The position numbers were made by a program, and so were the translations under genes. The notes under the pieces are model-generated. The model was given only the letters and a program-made list of their open reading frames with translations, searched no databases and was not told the origin of the DNA. From Defluviicoccus sp. bin129 (GTDB taxonomy: Bacteria; Pseudomonadota; Alphaproteobacteria; MPNO01), in contig MPNO01000007.1 in assembly GCA_002239065.1 (NCBI GenBank), positions 1 through 64,000 of the forward strand: 64,000 nucleotides of DNA, written 5' to 3'. Below, piece by piece: positions 33,603-42,872 of this stretch (position 1 is its first letter; every line of letters starts with the position of its first letter).

Positions 33603-35933
33603 CTACGCCGACGCCTGCCTTATCGCGCGCCACAGCCGCTCGGGCGTGGCTGGCATGCCGATGTCGCCGATGCCGAGCGGCGCGAGCGCGTCGTTCACCG
33701 CGCTGATCACGGCGGGCAGAGCGCCCACCGCGCCGGCCTCGCCGGCGCCCTTGACGCCGAGCGGGTTGACGGAGGTCGGCACCGGGTTGCTCTCGACCTC
33801 GAAGGAGCAGAAGTCGTCGCCGCGCGGCATCGCGTAGTCCATCAGCGAGCCGGCCAGCATCTGGCCGCTCCCGTCATAGACCATGCATTCCATCAGCGCC
33901 TGGCCTGCGCCCTGGGCGACGCCGCCATGCACCTGGCCCTTGACCAGCAGCGGGTTGATCACAGTGCCGAAATCGTCGATCACCACGTAGCGGACGATGC
34001 GGCTCGTGCCGGTCTCGCGGTCGATCTCGACCTCGCAGACATGGCACCCGTTGGGGTAGCTCGCGACCTTCGAGCGGTAGGTTCCGCTCTCGATCAGCCC
34101 GGGCTCGATTCCGTCCGGCAGCCGCGCCGGCTGGAAGGCGGCCTGCGCGACCTCGCCGAGGTCCATGGCGCGGTCGGTGCCGGCGATGGAGAAGCGCCCG
34201 TCGGCGAACTCGATGTCGTCCTCGGCGGCTTCCAGCAGATGCGCGGCGATTCGCCTGCCTTTCTCGATCACCTTGTCGGCGGCGATCAGCAGTGCCGCGC
34301 AGCCCATCGTCGATACCCGGGACCCGCCGGCGCCCATGCCGAAGGCGAGGCGGTCGGTGTTGCCCTGGACGAAGCGGATCCGATCCGGCTGGAGCCCGAG
34401 GCGGTCGCCCAGGAGCTGGGCGAAGGCGGTGGCGTGGCCCTGGCCCTGGGTCGTCGCGCCGCACAGCACGGTGGCGCGCCCGGACGGGGAGAAGCGGATT
34501 TCCGCGTATTCCAGCCCGGGCGGCGCCGCGCGCTCGATGGCGTTGGCGACGCCGAGCCCGAGAAGCCTGCCGTCGGCCGCCGCCTCCCGCCGCCGGTCCT
34601 CGAAGCCGTCGGCCCCGGCGAGCGTCAGCGCGCGGTCCATGATGGTCTCGAAATCGCCGCAGTCGTAGACGAAGCCGAGCGGGGTCGCGAAGGGGAACTC
34701 GCCGCGCCCGATCATGTTGCGGCGGCGCAGCGCGATCCGGTCGATGCCGAGATCGTGCGCGGCGGCATCGACCAGCCGCTCGATCACGAAGGCGGCTTCC
34801 GGCCTCCCGGCGCCGCGATAGGGCGCGGTCGGCTGGCAGTTGCCGAGCGCGCCGCGCACTTCGACATGGGCCGCGGGGGTGCGATAGACCCCGGCGAGCG
34901 AGCCCAGATTGTTGACCGCCGGGCCGGCGCCGAGCGGCGACAGATAGGCGCCGAGATTGACCACGCTGCGCACGCGAAGCCCGGTGAAGCGGCCGTCCGC
35001 GTCGAGGGCGAGCGCGGCATCGGTGACGTTGTCGCGCCCGTGATAGTCGCTCAGATGCCCGTCCGAGCGTTCGCTGGTCCAGCGTATGGCGCGGCCGAGG
35101 CGGCGCGCCGCCCACAGCGTCAGCACGTATTCCGGATAGACATTAGCCTTGTTGCCGAAGCTGCCGCCGACATCGTCAACCTCGACATGGAAATCCCGTT
35201 CGTCGACGCCGAACACCCGGGCGGCCAGCACGCCGCGCACCACGAAGGGGTGCTGCACCGGCGCGCGCAGGTAGAACCGCTCCGCCCTGCCGTCATAGGC
35301 GGCCAGGCAGCCGCGCGGCTCCAGCGCATTGGCGAGCACCCGGCTGAGCACGAAGCGCCGGCGCACCACGCGATCCGCGGCGGCGAAAGCGGCGTCGGTC
35401 GCCGCGCGGTCGCCGATCTCGTGCACGAAGCACTCGTTGTCCGGGCAGCCCTCGAACACCGCATGCGCGCCGTCCGCGAGCAGCTCGGCGGTCCGGGTGA
35501 CCGCGGGCAGGGGCTCGTAATCGACGGCGATCCGCTCGGCGGCGTCTTTCGCGAGGTCGAGGCTTTCGGCGACCACGAAGGCGACGCCCTCGCCGACATG
35601 GCGGGCGTGGCCGGCGGCGAGCGGGTAGTAGGGCGGGCTCGCCGGCGCATCGCCGCCGCGGCGTTTCACCGGCGGTCCGATATGCGGGATCGGGCCGATT
35701 CCGTCGGCCATGTAGTCGTCGGCCGTGAGCACGGCGGCGACGCCGGGCATCGTGGAGGCGGCGGAAACGTCGATGCCCTCGATGCGCGCATTGGCGTGCG
35801 GCGCGCGCAGCACGTAGCCGTGCAGCGCTCCATCGAGGTCCACACCCGCGTCGTCGGCGAACAGGCCGCGCCCGGTCAGCAGCGCCGGGTCCTCGAGGCG
35901 CGGCACGGGCTGGCCGAGCGCGAACTCTCCCAT
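33603..35933 (-). CDS. Xanthine dehydrogenase family molybdopterin-binding subunit (CoxL-like)
   Basis: Large subunit of a molybdenum hydroxylase, 776 residues. Present are LGQPVPRLEDPALLTGRGLFADD at the start, VGGSFGNK, the APYRGAGRPEA segment, the TTQGQGHATAFAQ region, and the catalytic-glutamate motif GVKGAGEAG near the end. The CO-dehydrogenase fingerprint VAYRCSFR is absent, so CO oxidation is unlikely; this is the form II or general hydroxylase type. The FAD and [2Fe-2S] partner genes are not adjacent, which is unusual. It lies 25 bp after the thiolase gene on the same strand. Confidence 0.88.
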   Translation of the reverse strand: MGEFALGQPVPRLEDPALLTGRGLFADDAGVDLDGALHGYVLRAPHANARIEGIDVSAASTMPGVAAVLTADDYMADGIGPIPHIGPPVKRRGGDAPASPPYYPLAAGHARHVGEGVAFVVAESLDLAKDAAERIAVDYEPLPAVTRTAELLADGAHAVFEGCPDNECFVHEIGDRAATDAAFAAADRVVRRRFVLSRVLANALEPRGCLAAYDGRAERFYLRAPVQHPFVVRGVLAARVFGVDERDFHVEVDDVGGSFGNKANVYPEYVLTLWAARRLGRAIRWTSERSDGHLSDYHGRDNVTDAALALDADGRFTGLRVRSVVNLGAYLSPLGAGPAVNNLGSLAGVYRTPAAHVEVRGALGNCQPTAPYRGAGRPEAAFVIERLVDAAAHDLGIDRIALRRRNMIGRGEFPFATPLGFVYDCGDFETIMDRALTLAGADGFEDRRREAAADGRLLGLGVANAIERAAPPGLEYAEIRFSPSGRATVLCGATTQGQGHATAFAQLLGDRLGLQPDRIRFVQGNTDRLAFGMGAGGSRVSTMGCAALLIAADKVIEKGRRIAAHLLEAAEDDIEFADGRFSIAGTDRAMDLGEVAQAAFQPARLPDGIEPGLIESGTYRSKVASYPNGCHVCEVEIDRETGTSRIVRYVVIDDFGTVINPLLVKGQVHGGVAQGAGQALMECMVYDGSGQMLAGSLMDYAMPRGDDFCSFEVESNPVPTSVNPLGVKGAGEAGAVGALPAVISAVNDALAPLGIGDIGMPATPERLWRAIRQASA

Positions 35934-35958
35934 CGCCGGTACTCCGCCCGCTACCGGC

Positions 35959-37125
35959 TCAGCGGAGCGGTTCCAGGATGCTCGCGTAGTTGGCGACGCC
36001 GCTGCCGCCCATGTTGAACACGCCGGCGAGGCGCGCGTCCGGCACCTGGATCGGCCCGGCCTCGCCGCGCACCTGCATCGCCGCCATCACATGCATGGAG
36101 ACGCCCGTCGCGCCGATCGGGTGGCCCTTGGACTTGAGCCCGCCGGACGGGTTGATCGGCAGCCTGCCGGTCTTCTCGGTCCAGCCCTCCTCGACCGCGG
36201 TCGCGCCTTCGCCGCGCGCGGTCAGGCCGAGCGCCTCGTAGATCATCAGCTCGGCGATGGTGAAGCAGTCATGCACCTCCAGCAGGTCGAGATCGTCGAG
36301 CGCCAGCCCGCTATCCGCGAAGGCCTGCTGCCAGACCCGCTCGGCGCCCTCGAAGCGCGTCGGGTCGCGGCGGCTCATCGGCAGGAACTCGTTGACGTGG
36401 CGGGCGGCGCGGAACACCACCGCCTTGTCATGGGCGAGCGCGGTGTCGAGGTCGGTCAGCACCACCGCCGCCGCCCCGTCGGTGACCGGCGAGCAATCGG
36501 TCCGCTTGAGCGGGCCGGCGACGATCGGGTTCCTGTCGGATGGCGTGCGGCAGAACTCGAAGCCGAGATCCTTCTGGAAATGGGCGAGCGGGTTGACCGC
36601 GCCGTTGGCGTGGTTCTTCGCCGCGATCCTCGCCAGCACGTCGGTCCTGTCGCCGTATTGCTGGTAGTAGCGCTCGGCGATGCGCCCGAAGATGGCGGCG
36701 AAGCTCCCGTTCTCGCCGCCTTCCTCCTTGACGTAGCTCGCCTTGACCAGCACCTCGCCGATCGCCGCGCCGGCGAGTTCGGTCATCTTCTCGACGCCGA
36801 CCACCAGCACGCGGCGCGCCTTGCGGGCGGCGATCGCGTTCATCCCCTGGTGGATCGCCGCCGAACCGGTCGCGCAGGCGTTCTCGACGCGGGTCGCCGG
36901 CTTGAAGCGCAGATCGTCATCCGCCTGGAGGACCAGCGAGGACGGGAACTCCTGGCGTACGAAGCCGCCATTGCAGTGGCCGATATAGATCTCGTCGATA
37001 TCGGCCGGGGCGACGCCTGCGTCCTCCAGCGCGCCCAGCGTCACCTCGGCGATCAGGGATTCGAGGTCGCGGTCTTCGTGCTTGCCGAATTTCGTGTGGG
37101 ACCAGCCCACGATGCATGCGGTCAT
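35959..37125 (-). CDS. Thiolase-family acyltransferase (SCP-x/lipid-transfer type)
   Basis: A 388-residue member of the thiolase superfamily. The nucleophilic cysteine is in VENACATGSAA (about residue 84), and the later catalytic histidine in LKSKGHPIGATG. The conserved C-terminal CxG of classical thiolases reads NMGGSG here, typical of the SCP-x-like group, which often works with a DUF35 partner; none is present. LEVHDCFTIAE is another hallmark. It probably cleaves a 3-ketoacyl-CoA or acts as an acyltransferase. Cotranscribed with the CoxL-like gene downstream. Confidence 0.85.
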   Translation of the reverse strand: MTACIVGWSHTKFGKHEDRDLESLIAEVTLGALEDAGVAPADIDEIYIGHCNGGFVRQEFPSSLVLQADDDLRFKPATRVENACATGSAAIHQGMNAIAARKARRVLVVGVEKMTELAGAAIGEVLVKASYVKEEGGENGSFAAIFGRIAERYYQQYGDRTDVLARIAAKNHANGAVNPLAHFQKDLGFEFCRTPSDRNPIVAGPLKRTDCSPVTDGAAAVVLTDLDTALAHDKAVVFRAARHVNEFLPMSRRDPTRFEGAERVWQQAFADSGLALDDLDLLEVHDCFTIAELMIYEALGLTARGEGATAVEEGWTEKTGRLPINPSGGLKSKGHPIGATGVSMHVMAAMQVRGEAGPIQVPDARLAGVFNMGGSGVANYASILEPLR

Positions 37126-37224
37126 GCGGATCTTCCCGGGTTCGATTGCGCCCGCCTCGCGGGCCGATCAGGCGGCTGCTATGATTTATTGCCGGCGGGA
37201 TTTAATCAAGCGGGAGGAGGCAGG

Positions 37225-38340
37225 GTGGCGGACCACGCCTTCGCGGCGGTGCTGACCGGGCCGCGCAGCTTCGACTACCGCGAGGTGGCGATCCCCGGGA
37301 TCGGCGCCGACGACGGCGTGCTCCGCATGGAGGCGGCGGGGATCTGCGGTACCGACTACGAGCAGTATGACGGCCGCCTCGGCGCGTCGGGGCGCGGGCT
37401 GTTTCCGATCATCCCCGGCCACGGGATCTTTGGCTGGATCGACCGCGCGGGGGCGGACGCGCTCAGGCGCTGGGGCGTCAAGGAGGGCGAGCGGGTGATC
37501 GTCGAGACGTCCATCGGCTGCGGCGCATGCCGCTACTGCCAGGACGACCGCATGGTCCTCTGCGACAACAACATGGGTTACGGGCTGCGCATGGGGTTCG
37601 ACACCCCGCCCCATCTCTGGGGCGGCTACGCCTCGCATCTCTATCTCCATCCCCGCACCCGCCTCCACCGGGCGCCCGACGACATCCCGACCGACATCCT
37701 CAGCCTGTTCAACCCGCTGTCCAACGCGGTGCGCTGGGCCGGCGAGCGGCCGCGGACCCGGGCGGGCGACACGGTGGTGATCACCGGGCCGGGCCAGCGC
37801 GGGCTGCTGTCGGTGGTGGTGGCACGCGAGCTCGGCGCCGGACAGGTGATCGTCACGGGCACCGGCGCCGACACGAGGCGCCTGGAGCTTGCCCGCGCCC
37901 TCGGCGCCGACGCGACGATCGACGTCAGCCAGGAGGACCCCGTCGAGCGCGTGCTCGCGCTCACCGGCGGGCACGGCGCCGACGTGGTGGTCGACGTGTC
38001 GGCGCACGCGACCGAGCCGCTGCTCCAGGCCGTCGACATGGTGCGCAAGGGCGGCAACGTCGTCGTCGCCGGCCTCAAGACCGACAACGCGCTCAACGAC
38101 CTCTACACCGACAAGCTGATCTTCCGCGAGATCTCGCTGCTCGGCGTGCTGTCGTCGGACTGGAGCGACACCGTGAAGGCGATCGACATCCTGAAGGCGC
38201 GCTGGCGCGAGCTCGCGGTGCTGTGCACCCACAGCTACCCGGTCGCCGAGGCGGAAAAGGCGGTCCGCGTCCTCGGCCGCGAGATCGAGGACGGCCCCGA
38301 GCCGGTGCACATCCACATCGACACGGCCGAGGCGCCCTGA
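37225..38340 (+). CDS. Zinc-dependent alcohol dehydrogenase (MDR family)
   Basis: A 371-residue medium-chain dehydrogenase. Catalytic zinc ligands are Cys41 (ICGTDY) and His66 (IIPGHG); the glutamate that normally follows this histidine is Gly67. The structural zinc site is Cys99, Cys102, Cys105 and Cys113. The cofactor motif GPGQRGLLSVVVARELGA follows. GTG 37225 is strongly supported by GGGAGGAGG at 37212-37220; the frame is open for another kilobase upstream, which is only the shadow of the thiolase gene. It is divergent from the thiolase and followed by a repeat cluster. Confidence 0.88.
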   Translation: MADHAFAAVLTGPRSFDYREVAIPGIGADDGVLRMEAAGICGTDYEQYDGRLGASGRGLFPIIPGHGIFGWIDRAGADALRRWGVKEGERVIVETSIGCGACRYCQDDRMVLCDNNMGYGLRMGFDTPPHLWGGYASHLYLHPRTRLHRAPDDIPTDILSLFNPLSNAVRWAGERPRTRAGDTVVITGPGQRGLLSVVVARELGAGQVIVTGTGADTRRLELARALGADATIDVSQEDPVERVLALTGGHGADVVVDVSAHATEPLLQAVDMVRKGGNVVVAGLKTDNALNDLYTDKLIFREISLLGVLSSDWSDTVKAIDILKARWRELAVLCTHSYPVAEAEKAVRVLGREIEDGPEPVHIHIDTAEAP

Positions 38341-38356
38341 GGCGTCCTTCCCACCC

Positions 38357-38630
38357 GTCATTTCGACCGGAGCCGTGCGTCAGCACGGCGGCCCCCATCC
38401 TCGTCATTTCGACCGGAGCCGTGCGCAGCACGGCGTAGTGGAGAAACCTCGTCCCCATTGGCAGGAAGGTTTCTCCACTCCGCGCCGCCGGCGCTCCGGT
38501 CGAAATGACGGAGGGGAGGCGGCGCCAGATTTCTCCGCTGCGCGCCTGACGGCGCTTCGGTCGAAATGACGGAGGGGAGGCGGCGGGAGGTTTCTCCGCT
38601 ACGCGCTGCGCGCTGCGGTCGAAATGACGG
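38357..38630. repeat. Second cluster of family 1 intergenic palindromes
   Basis: The gap 38341-38638 carries two copies of the CGTCATTTCGACCGGAGCCG arm, one full GTGGAGAAACCTC/AAGGTTTCTCCAC palindrome closing at GCTCCGGTCGAAATGACGG, and two more degraded half-units. The last units diverge (TTTCTCCGCTGCGCGCC, TTTCTCCGCTACGCGCT). No gene is supported here. Confidence 0.9.
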
Positions 38631-38638
38631 GGGCCCGC

Positions 38639-39397
38639 TCACTCCTCGACGTAGGGGATCGCGTTCACGTAATCGACCACGTCGGGGACGATCGGGTTCG
38701 ACTGCTCCTCCAGCACATGCGCGACCAGCCCGGCGGCGCGGCCGACCACCGAGCACGCCCGCATGACCTCGACCGGAAACGCGATCTCGCTCAGCACCGC
38801 GCCCAGCGCGCCGGTGACGTTGAGGGTGAGGTGACGGCCCGCCGCCTTGTCGACCTCCTCGCCGAGCATCTTCACCAGCGCGATGTAGTCGCCCTTCGCG
38901 CCGTTGGCCTCGGCGATCTCGAACAGCCGGGCGGCGCGCGGGTCCTCCGGCTTGTAATAGGGGTGGCCGAAGCCCGGGATGAAGCGCCGCTGCGCGCGGA
39001 ACGAGGCGACCGTCTCCGCAAGCCAGGCGCGGCGGTCGCCGTCCTGCGCCATGCAGTCCTGCAGGATCCGGCCGCAGCCCGCCATGGTGCCGGCGAACTT
39101 GTTGCCCACCATCAGCAGCCCCGAGGCGACCGGGACCTGGAGGTCGGTCGGCACCGCGTCGTGGACCAGCCGGGCGACCAGGGCCTGCGGCGTGATGCCG
39201 TGGTCCATCAGGACGATCACGCAGGCATCGAAGATCCGCCCCTGCTCCCTGGTGAGCTCGCGGCCGGTGACGATGAAGTAGAACGCCTCGGTGAAGCTCA
39301 TGTGGCCTACGATCTCCGAGAGCACGTCCTTGCCGCGCATGCGGAATTGCGCGGTGTCCGAAGTGGCGCTGCCGATGCGCGTGGTCGGGCCGGTCAT
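38639..39397 (-). CDS. Citryl-CoA lyase/citrate-synthase-like protein
   Basis: A 252-residue protein of the citrate synthase fold. The conserved active-site stretch FIPGFGHPYYKPEDPRA corresponds to the GFGHRVYKxxDPR motif of citrate synthase, and NKFAGTMAGCGRILQD matches the CoA-binding half. At about 250 residues it lacks the large N-terminal helical domain of citrate synthase and fits citryl-CoA lyase or a related CoA-ester lyase. No citryl-CoA synthetase is nearby, so its actual substrate may be another (alkyl)citryl- or malyl-type CoA ester. ATG 39397 gives the known short N-terminus. Confidence 0.75.
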   Translation of the reverse strand: MTGPTTRIGSATSDTAQFRMRGKDVLSEIVGHMSFTEAFYFIVTGRELTREQGRIFDACVIVLMDHGITPQALVARLVHDAVPTDLQVPVASGLLMVGNKFAGTMAGCGRILQDCMAQDGDRRAWLAETVASFRAQRRFIPGFGHPYYKPEDPRAARLFEIAEANGAKGDYIALVKMLGEEVDKAAGRHLTLNVTGALGAVLSEIAFPVEVMRACSVVGRAAGLVAHVLEEQSNPIVPDVVDYVNAIPYVEE

Positions 39398-39587
39398 GTG
39401 AACGCTGTCTCCCTGTTCGATGTCCGGCCGCACTGTGGCAGCGCGGCCGGGCCTTGTCATGCCGGGCCGGCTGTCGCCTTGTCGGAGTCTGGACCGGCGG
39501 GTACTATGCCGTGTCGTGGCTCTCAGCCGGTTCATCCAAGGTTGCGGACCGGCGCGACGGGCCCGGACGCCCGACCCGAGGCTCCCC

Positions 39588-39788
39588 ATGAGTACGATGA
39601 ACAGCGAGATCTACGACGCGCTCATCGACGCTGGCGCCGACGAGGCCAAGGCGCGCGAAGCGGCGAAGTCCGTTGCCCAGTACGATACCGACATCGCCGA
39701 GATCAAGGCGAGCCTGCTGGTGCTCAAATGGATGACCGGTTTCGTCCTCGCGTTCGTCGCCGCACTCACCTGGCGGGCGTTCCAGTAG
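39588..39788 (+). CDS. Small coiled-coil membrane protein, DUF1640-like
   Basis: A 66-residue protein. Its N-terminal half is a charged helix (IYDALIDAGADEAKAREAAK, then DTDIAEIKASLL), and the C-terminal half is one membrane segment (LKWMTGFVLAFVAALTWRAF). The layout matches small DUF1640/CCDC90-type proteins, whose role is unknown. ATG 39588 is chosen because the repeated ALIDAGADEAKAREAA start fits that family; the frame extends to 39420 without similar character. It stands alone between a divergent lyase gene and the TRAP operon. Confidence 0.65.
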   Translation: MSTMNSEIYDALIDAGADEAKAREAAKSVAQYDTDIAEIKASLLVLKWMTGFVLAFVAALTWRAFQ

Positions 39789-39959
39789 CGGAATCGATAT
39801 ATCCACGTTACCGACAGGCCCGCCACCCGATTGCCCCATCGTTCCGTTGACGGCCCCATGGAATGAGGGTGCGGTCGAGCACGCCGGATTGGGGGTTGCG
39901 GTCGGCACGCTATCTGGGCAGCGTAGCGTCGACGCCAATTTCAAGGGAGGATCCCCGAC

Positions 39960-40946
39960 ATGAAGAGGATGTGGACTGCGCCGCTCGCAGGCGCGGCGCT
40001 CGCGGTTGCCATGGTCGGCGCCGTCGAGGCCGCGAGCCTCAAGCTGCTGACCAGCTGGAACAAGAACAACTGGCCGACCTATGCGGTGCTCCAGCAATAT
40101 CTGGACAACGTGAAGGAGATCGGCGGCGACACCGTCAAGATCAGCATTTCGGGACCCGAGGTGGTGCCCCCCTTCGAACAGCTCCAGCCGGTCGCCTCGG
40201 GCGTGTTCGACATGCTGTTTACCCATGGCGTCTACCACGCCGGGTCGAAGGGCATCGCCCTGGTGGTCGATACGATCGACGTAGACCCGCTCAAGCGCCG
40301 CGAGGCGGGCATCTGGGACTTCGTCGACAAGTACTACCAGAAGCACAACAACCTGAAGATGGTCACCCTTCCGGCGGCGAGCTTCTCGGGCTATCACATG
40401 TTCCTCAAGGAGCCGCTCAGCCCCGAGGGCGACGTCAAGGGCCGCAAGATCCGCGGCACCCTGTCCTATCACGGCGTGATCCGCGCGCTCGGCGGCTCGC
40501 CGGTGGTGCTGCCCGGGTCGCAGATCTATTCCGCCCTGGAGAAGGGCGTGGTCGACGGCGCCTGCTGGCCGGCCGCCGGGATGCTCTCGATGAAGCATTT
40601 CGAGGTCGCCAAGTACCGCGTCCGCCCGACCTTCGGGACCTCCAACGTGCCGGTCCTGGTCAACCTCGATTCGTGGAACAAGCTCAACGACAAGGAGAAG
40701 GGCGTATTGCTGGCGGCCGGTCGCGAGACCGAGCTCGAGATGCCGTGGGTGGGCAGGCAGATTCTCGCCGACGAAACCGGCCAGCTCGACAAGTTCGGCG
40801 TGAAGACGCTCCATCTTTCCGCGGAGAAGGCGGCCCTGGTCAAGAAGGCCTGGAGCACCAGCCTGTGGAAGACCACGCGCGATTGCTGCGGCGACGGGGC
40901 GGACGCCCTCTACAAGCTCGCCAAGGACGCGGGCATGACCGACTAG
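39960..40946 (+). CDS. TRAP transporter substrate-binding protein (DctP), system 1
   Basis: A 328-residue periplasmic binding protein. Residues 1-24 form a signal peptide (MKRMW, hydrophobic core, VEAAS). The mature part has family features: LKLLTSWNKNNWPTY, SGPEVVPPFEQLQPVASGVFDM, and a KGRKIRG motif whose arginine usually binds the carboxylate of the ligand. It is the first gene of a dctP-dctQ-dctM operon that continues into an amidohydrolase and a TctAB fusion. Ligand likely an organic acid. Confidence 0.93.
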   Translation: MKRMWTAPLAGAALAVAMVGAVEAASLKLLTSWNKNNWPTYAVLQQYLDNVKEIGGDTVKISISGPEVVPPFEQLQPVASGVFDMLFTHGVYHAGSKGIALVVDTIDVDPLKRREAGIWDFVDKYYQKHNNLKMVTLPAASFSGYHMFLKEPLSPEGDVKGRKIRGTLSYHGVIRALGGSPVVLPGSQIYSALEKGVVDGACWPAAGMLSMKHFEVAKYRVRPTFGTSNVPVLVNLDSWNKLNDKEKGVLLAAGRETELEMPWVGRQILADETGQLDKFGVKTLHLSAEKAALVKKAWSTSLWKTTRDCCGDGADALYKLAKDAGMTD

Positions 40947-40996
40947 CCCTTCCCGGCTGGACGGGCCAAGCATGACGGGATGCCGGGGACAGTGCG

Positions 40997-41518
40997 ATGG
41001 GTGACGTGCTGAATACGCTTGCGCGGCTGCACGACGGGGTCACGCAGGTCGGCTTCCACCTCTCCAAGCTCTGCCTCGGCATCATCGTCTTCGCCTATTG
41101 CTACGAGGTCTTCGCGCGCTATTTCTTCGCCGCGCCGACCTGGTGGTCGAGCGAGGCGGTCCAGTATTCGCTCTGCATCGGCGCCTTCCTGATGATGCCC
41201 CACGTCACAAAGGAAAAAGGCCATGTCGCGGTGACCGTCATCCTCGACATGATGGCCCAGGAAAAGACCCGGATCCTGTACTGGTTCATCTATCTCGTCG
41301 GGTTCCTGGCCTGCGCGGCGGCGACCTGGATCAGCCTCGACGAGAACATCCGCCAGATCGTCAAGGACGTCCACCTGATGAAGGTGAAGCCGATTCCCAA
41401 GATCTATATCTCCGCCTGGATCACCTACGGCTTCGCCTCGTCGGCGATCTATTTCCTGCGCATGCTCGACCCGAGGACCCTCGGCGCCGGGAAGCCGGCC
41501 AGCGGGATGCACGGCTGA
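40997..41518 (+). CDS. TRAP transporter small permease (DctQ), system 1
   Basis: A 173-residue membrane protein with four predicted helices: LCLGIIVFAYCYEVFARYFF, YSLCIGAFLMMPHV, LYWFIYLVGFLACAAATW and IYISAWITYGFASSAIYFL. The WWSSEAVQYSLC stretch is typical of DctQ. It begins 50 bp after dctP and ends two bases before dctM. Confidence 0.92.
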   Translation: MGDVLNTLARLHDGVTQVGFHLSKLCLGIIVFAYCYEVFARYFFAAPTWWSSEAVQYSLCIGAFLMMPHVTKEKGHVAVTVILDMMAQEKTRILYWFIYLVGFLACAAATWISLDENIRQIVKDVHLMKVKPIPKIYISAWITYGFASSAIYFLRMLDPRTLGAGKPASGMHG

Positions 41519-41520
41519 CC

Positions 41521-42831
41521 ATGGTCTGGTGGGGCACATTGTCGGGCGGTCTCGCGGTCCTGCTGGCCGCGTTCATGACCGGCGCGCCGATCTTCATCGC
41601 CTTCCTGGTGATCAACATCGCCGGCGTGCTGCTGGTGCTCGGCCAGCCCGGCTTCGGCATGGTCGCCAACTCGATCTTCGAGACCACCAACATCGCCGCG
41701 CTGTCGGCGATTCCGCTGTTCATCCTGATGGGCGAGCTGCTGTTCCGCTCGGGCTCGATCGACATCCTGTTCGATTCGGTCGACAAGCTGGTCGGCAAGG
41801 TGCGCGGGCGGCAATACGTGCTGTGCATCTTGCTGTCGACCATCTTCGGCGCGCTGTCCGGGGCGGCGATGGGGGTCGCGGCGATGATGGCGCGCACGCT
41901 CTATCCCGGCATGATCGAGCGCAAATACGATTCACGCCTGTCGACGGGGGCGATCCTGGCCGGCGCGAGCCTGGCGCCGATCATCCCGCCGAGCGTCCTC
42001 GTCATCATCATCGGGACCCTGGCCGACGTGTCGATCGCCGGGCTGCTGATCGCCGGAATCGTGCCCGGCCTGCTGCTGTCGGGGATGTTCCTGATCTACA
42101 TCTTCGCGCGGGTCCGGGCCGACCCGGAGCTCGCGCCCTATGGCGATTCCGACACCGCGCCGGAGGTTTCGCTGTGGGAGATGGTGGTGGCGGTGCTCCG
42201 CGTGCTGCCGTTCGCGATCATCATCTTCTGCGTGATGGGCTTCATCCTGCTCGGCGTCGCGACGCCCTCGGAATCGGCGGCGACGGGCGTGCTCGGCGCG
42301 CTGCTGACCGCCATCTATTACCGCAAGCTCTCCTGGAAGATGGTCTCCGAATCGGTGTCCTCGGCGGCCTTCATCACCTCGATGATCCTGGTGATCATGG
42401 CGAGCTCCAAGATGTTCAGCCAGCTGCTCGCCTTCACCGGCTCGACCCGGGAGCTCACCTCGCTGATCGTGACGCTCGATTTCGAGCCTTACGTGATGCT
42501 GTTCATCATGATGCTGATTCCCTTCATTCTCTGCATGTTCATCGACCAGATCGCGCTCATGCTGGTGGTGATCCCGATCTACCAGCCGCTGCTCCAGACG
42601 CTGGGTTTCGACCCGATCTGGTTCTGGCTGATCATGCTGCTCAACGTGACGGTGGGCGGGATCACGCCACCCTTCGGCTATACGATGTTCGCCTTCAAGG
42701 GATCGGCCCCGCAGGTCCCGCTGAAAGACATCTTCAACGCCACCTGGCCGTTCGTCGGCATCTTCCTGGTGGGGATGATCGTGATCGCCGCGTTCCCGCC
42801 CCTTGCAACATGGCTTCCCGGGCTGCTGTAA
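41521..42831 (+). CDS. TRAP transporter large permease (DctM), system 1
   Basis: A 436-residue permease with about twelve membrane segments that drives solute uptake with a sodium gradient. Family parts are [56 protein letters not shown] and NVTVGGITPPFGYTMF. ATG 41521 follows the dctQ stop by two bases, so coupling is likely; the open frame back to 41098 is a shadow of dctQ. Confidence 0.95.
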   Translation: MVWWGTLSGGLAVLLAAFMTGAPIFIAFLVINIAGVLLVLGQPGFGMVANSIFETTNIAALSAIPLFILMGELLFRSGSIDILFDSVDKLVGKVRGRQYVLCILLSTIFGALSGAAMGVAAMMARTLYPGMIERKYDSRLSTGAILAGASLAPIIPPSVLVIIIGTLADVSIAGLLIAGIVPGLLLSGMFLIYIFARVRADPELAPYGDSDTAPEVSLWEMVVAVLRVLPFAIIIFCVMGFILLGVATPSESAATGVLGALLTAIYYRKLSWKMVSESVSSAAFITSMILVIMASSKMFSQLLAFTGSTRELTSLIVTLDFEPYVMLFIMMLIPFILCMFIDQIALMLVVIPIYQPLLQTLGFDPIWFWLIMLLNVTVGGITPPFGYTMFAFKGSAPQVPLKDIFNATWPFVGIFLVGMIVIAAFPPLATWLPGLL

Positions 42832-42872
42832 TCGCCGTGACCCAGGGCAGCGCTCCGACCGAGGAGATTTGA

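Noticed and set aside
33603-35933. Aerobic CO dehydrogenase large subunit
   Set aside because: The VAYRCSFR loop that marks CO dehydrogenase is absent; APYRGAGRPEA stands in that region.
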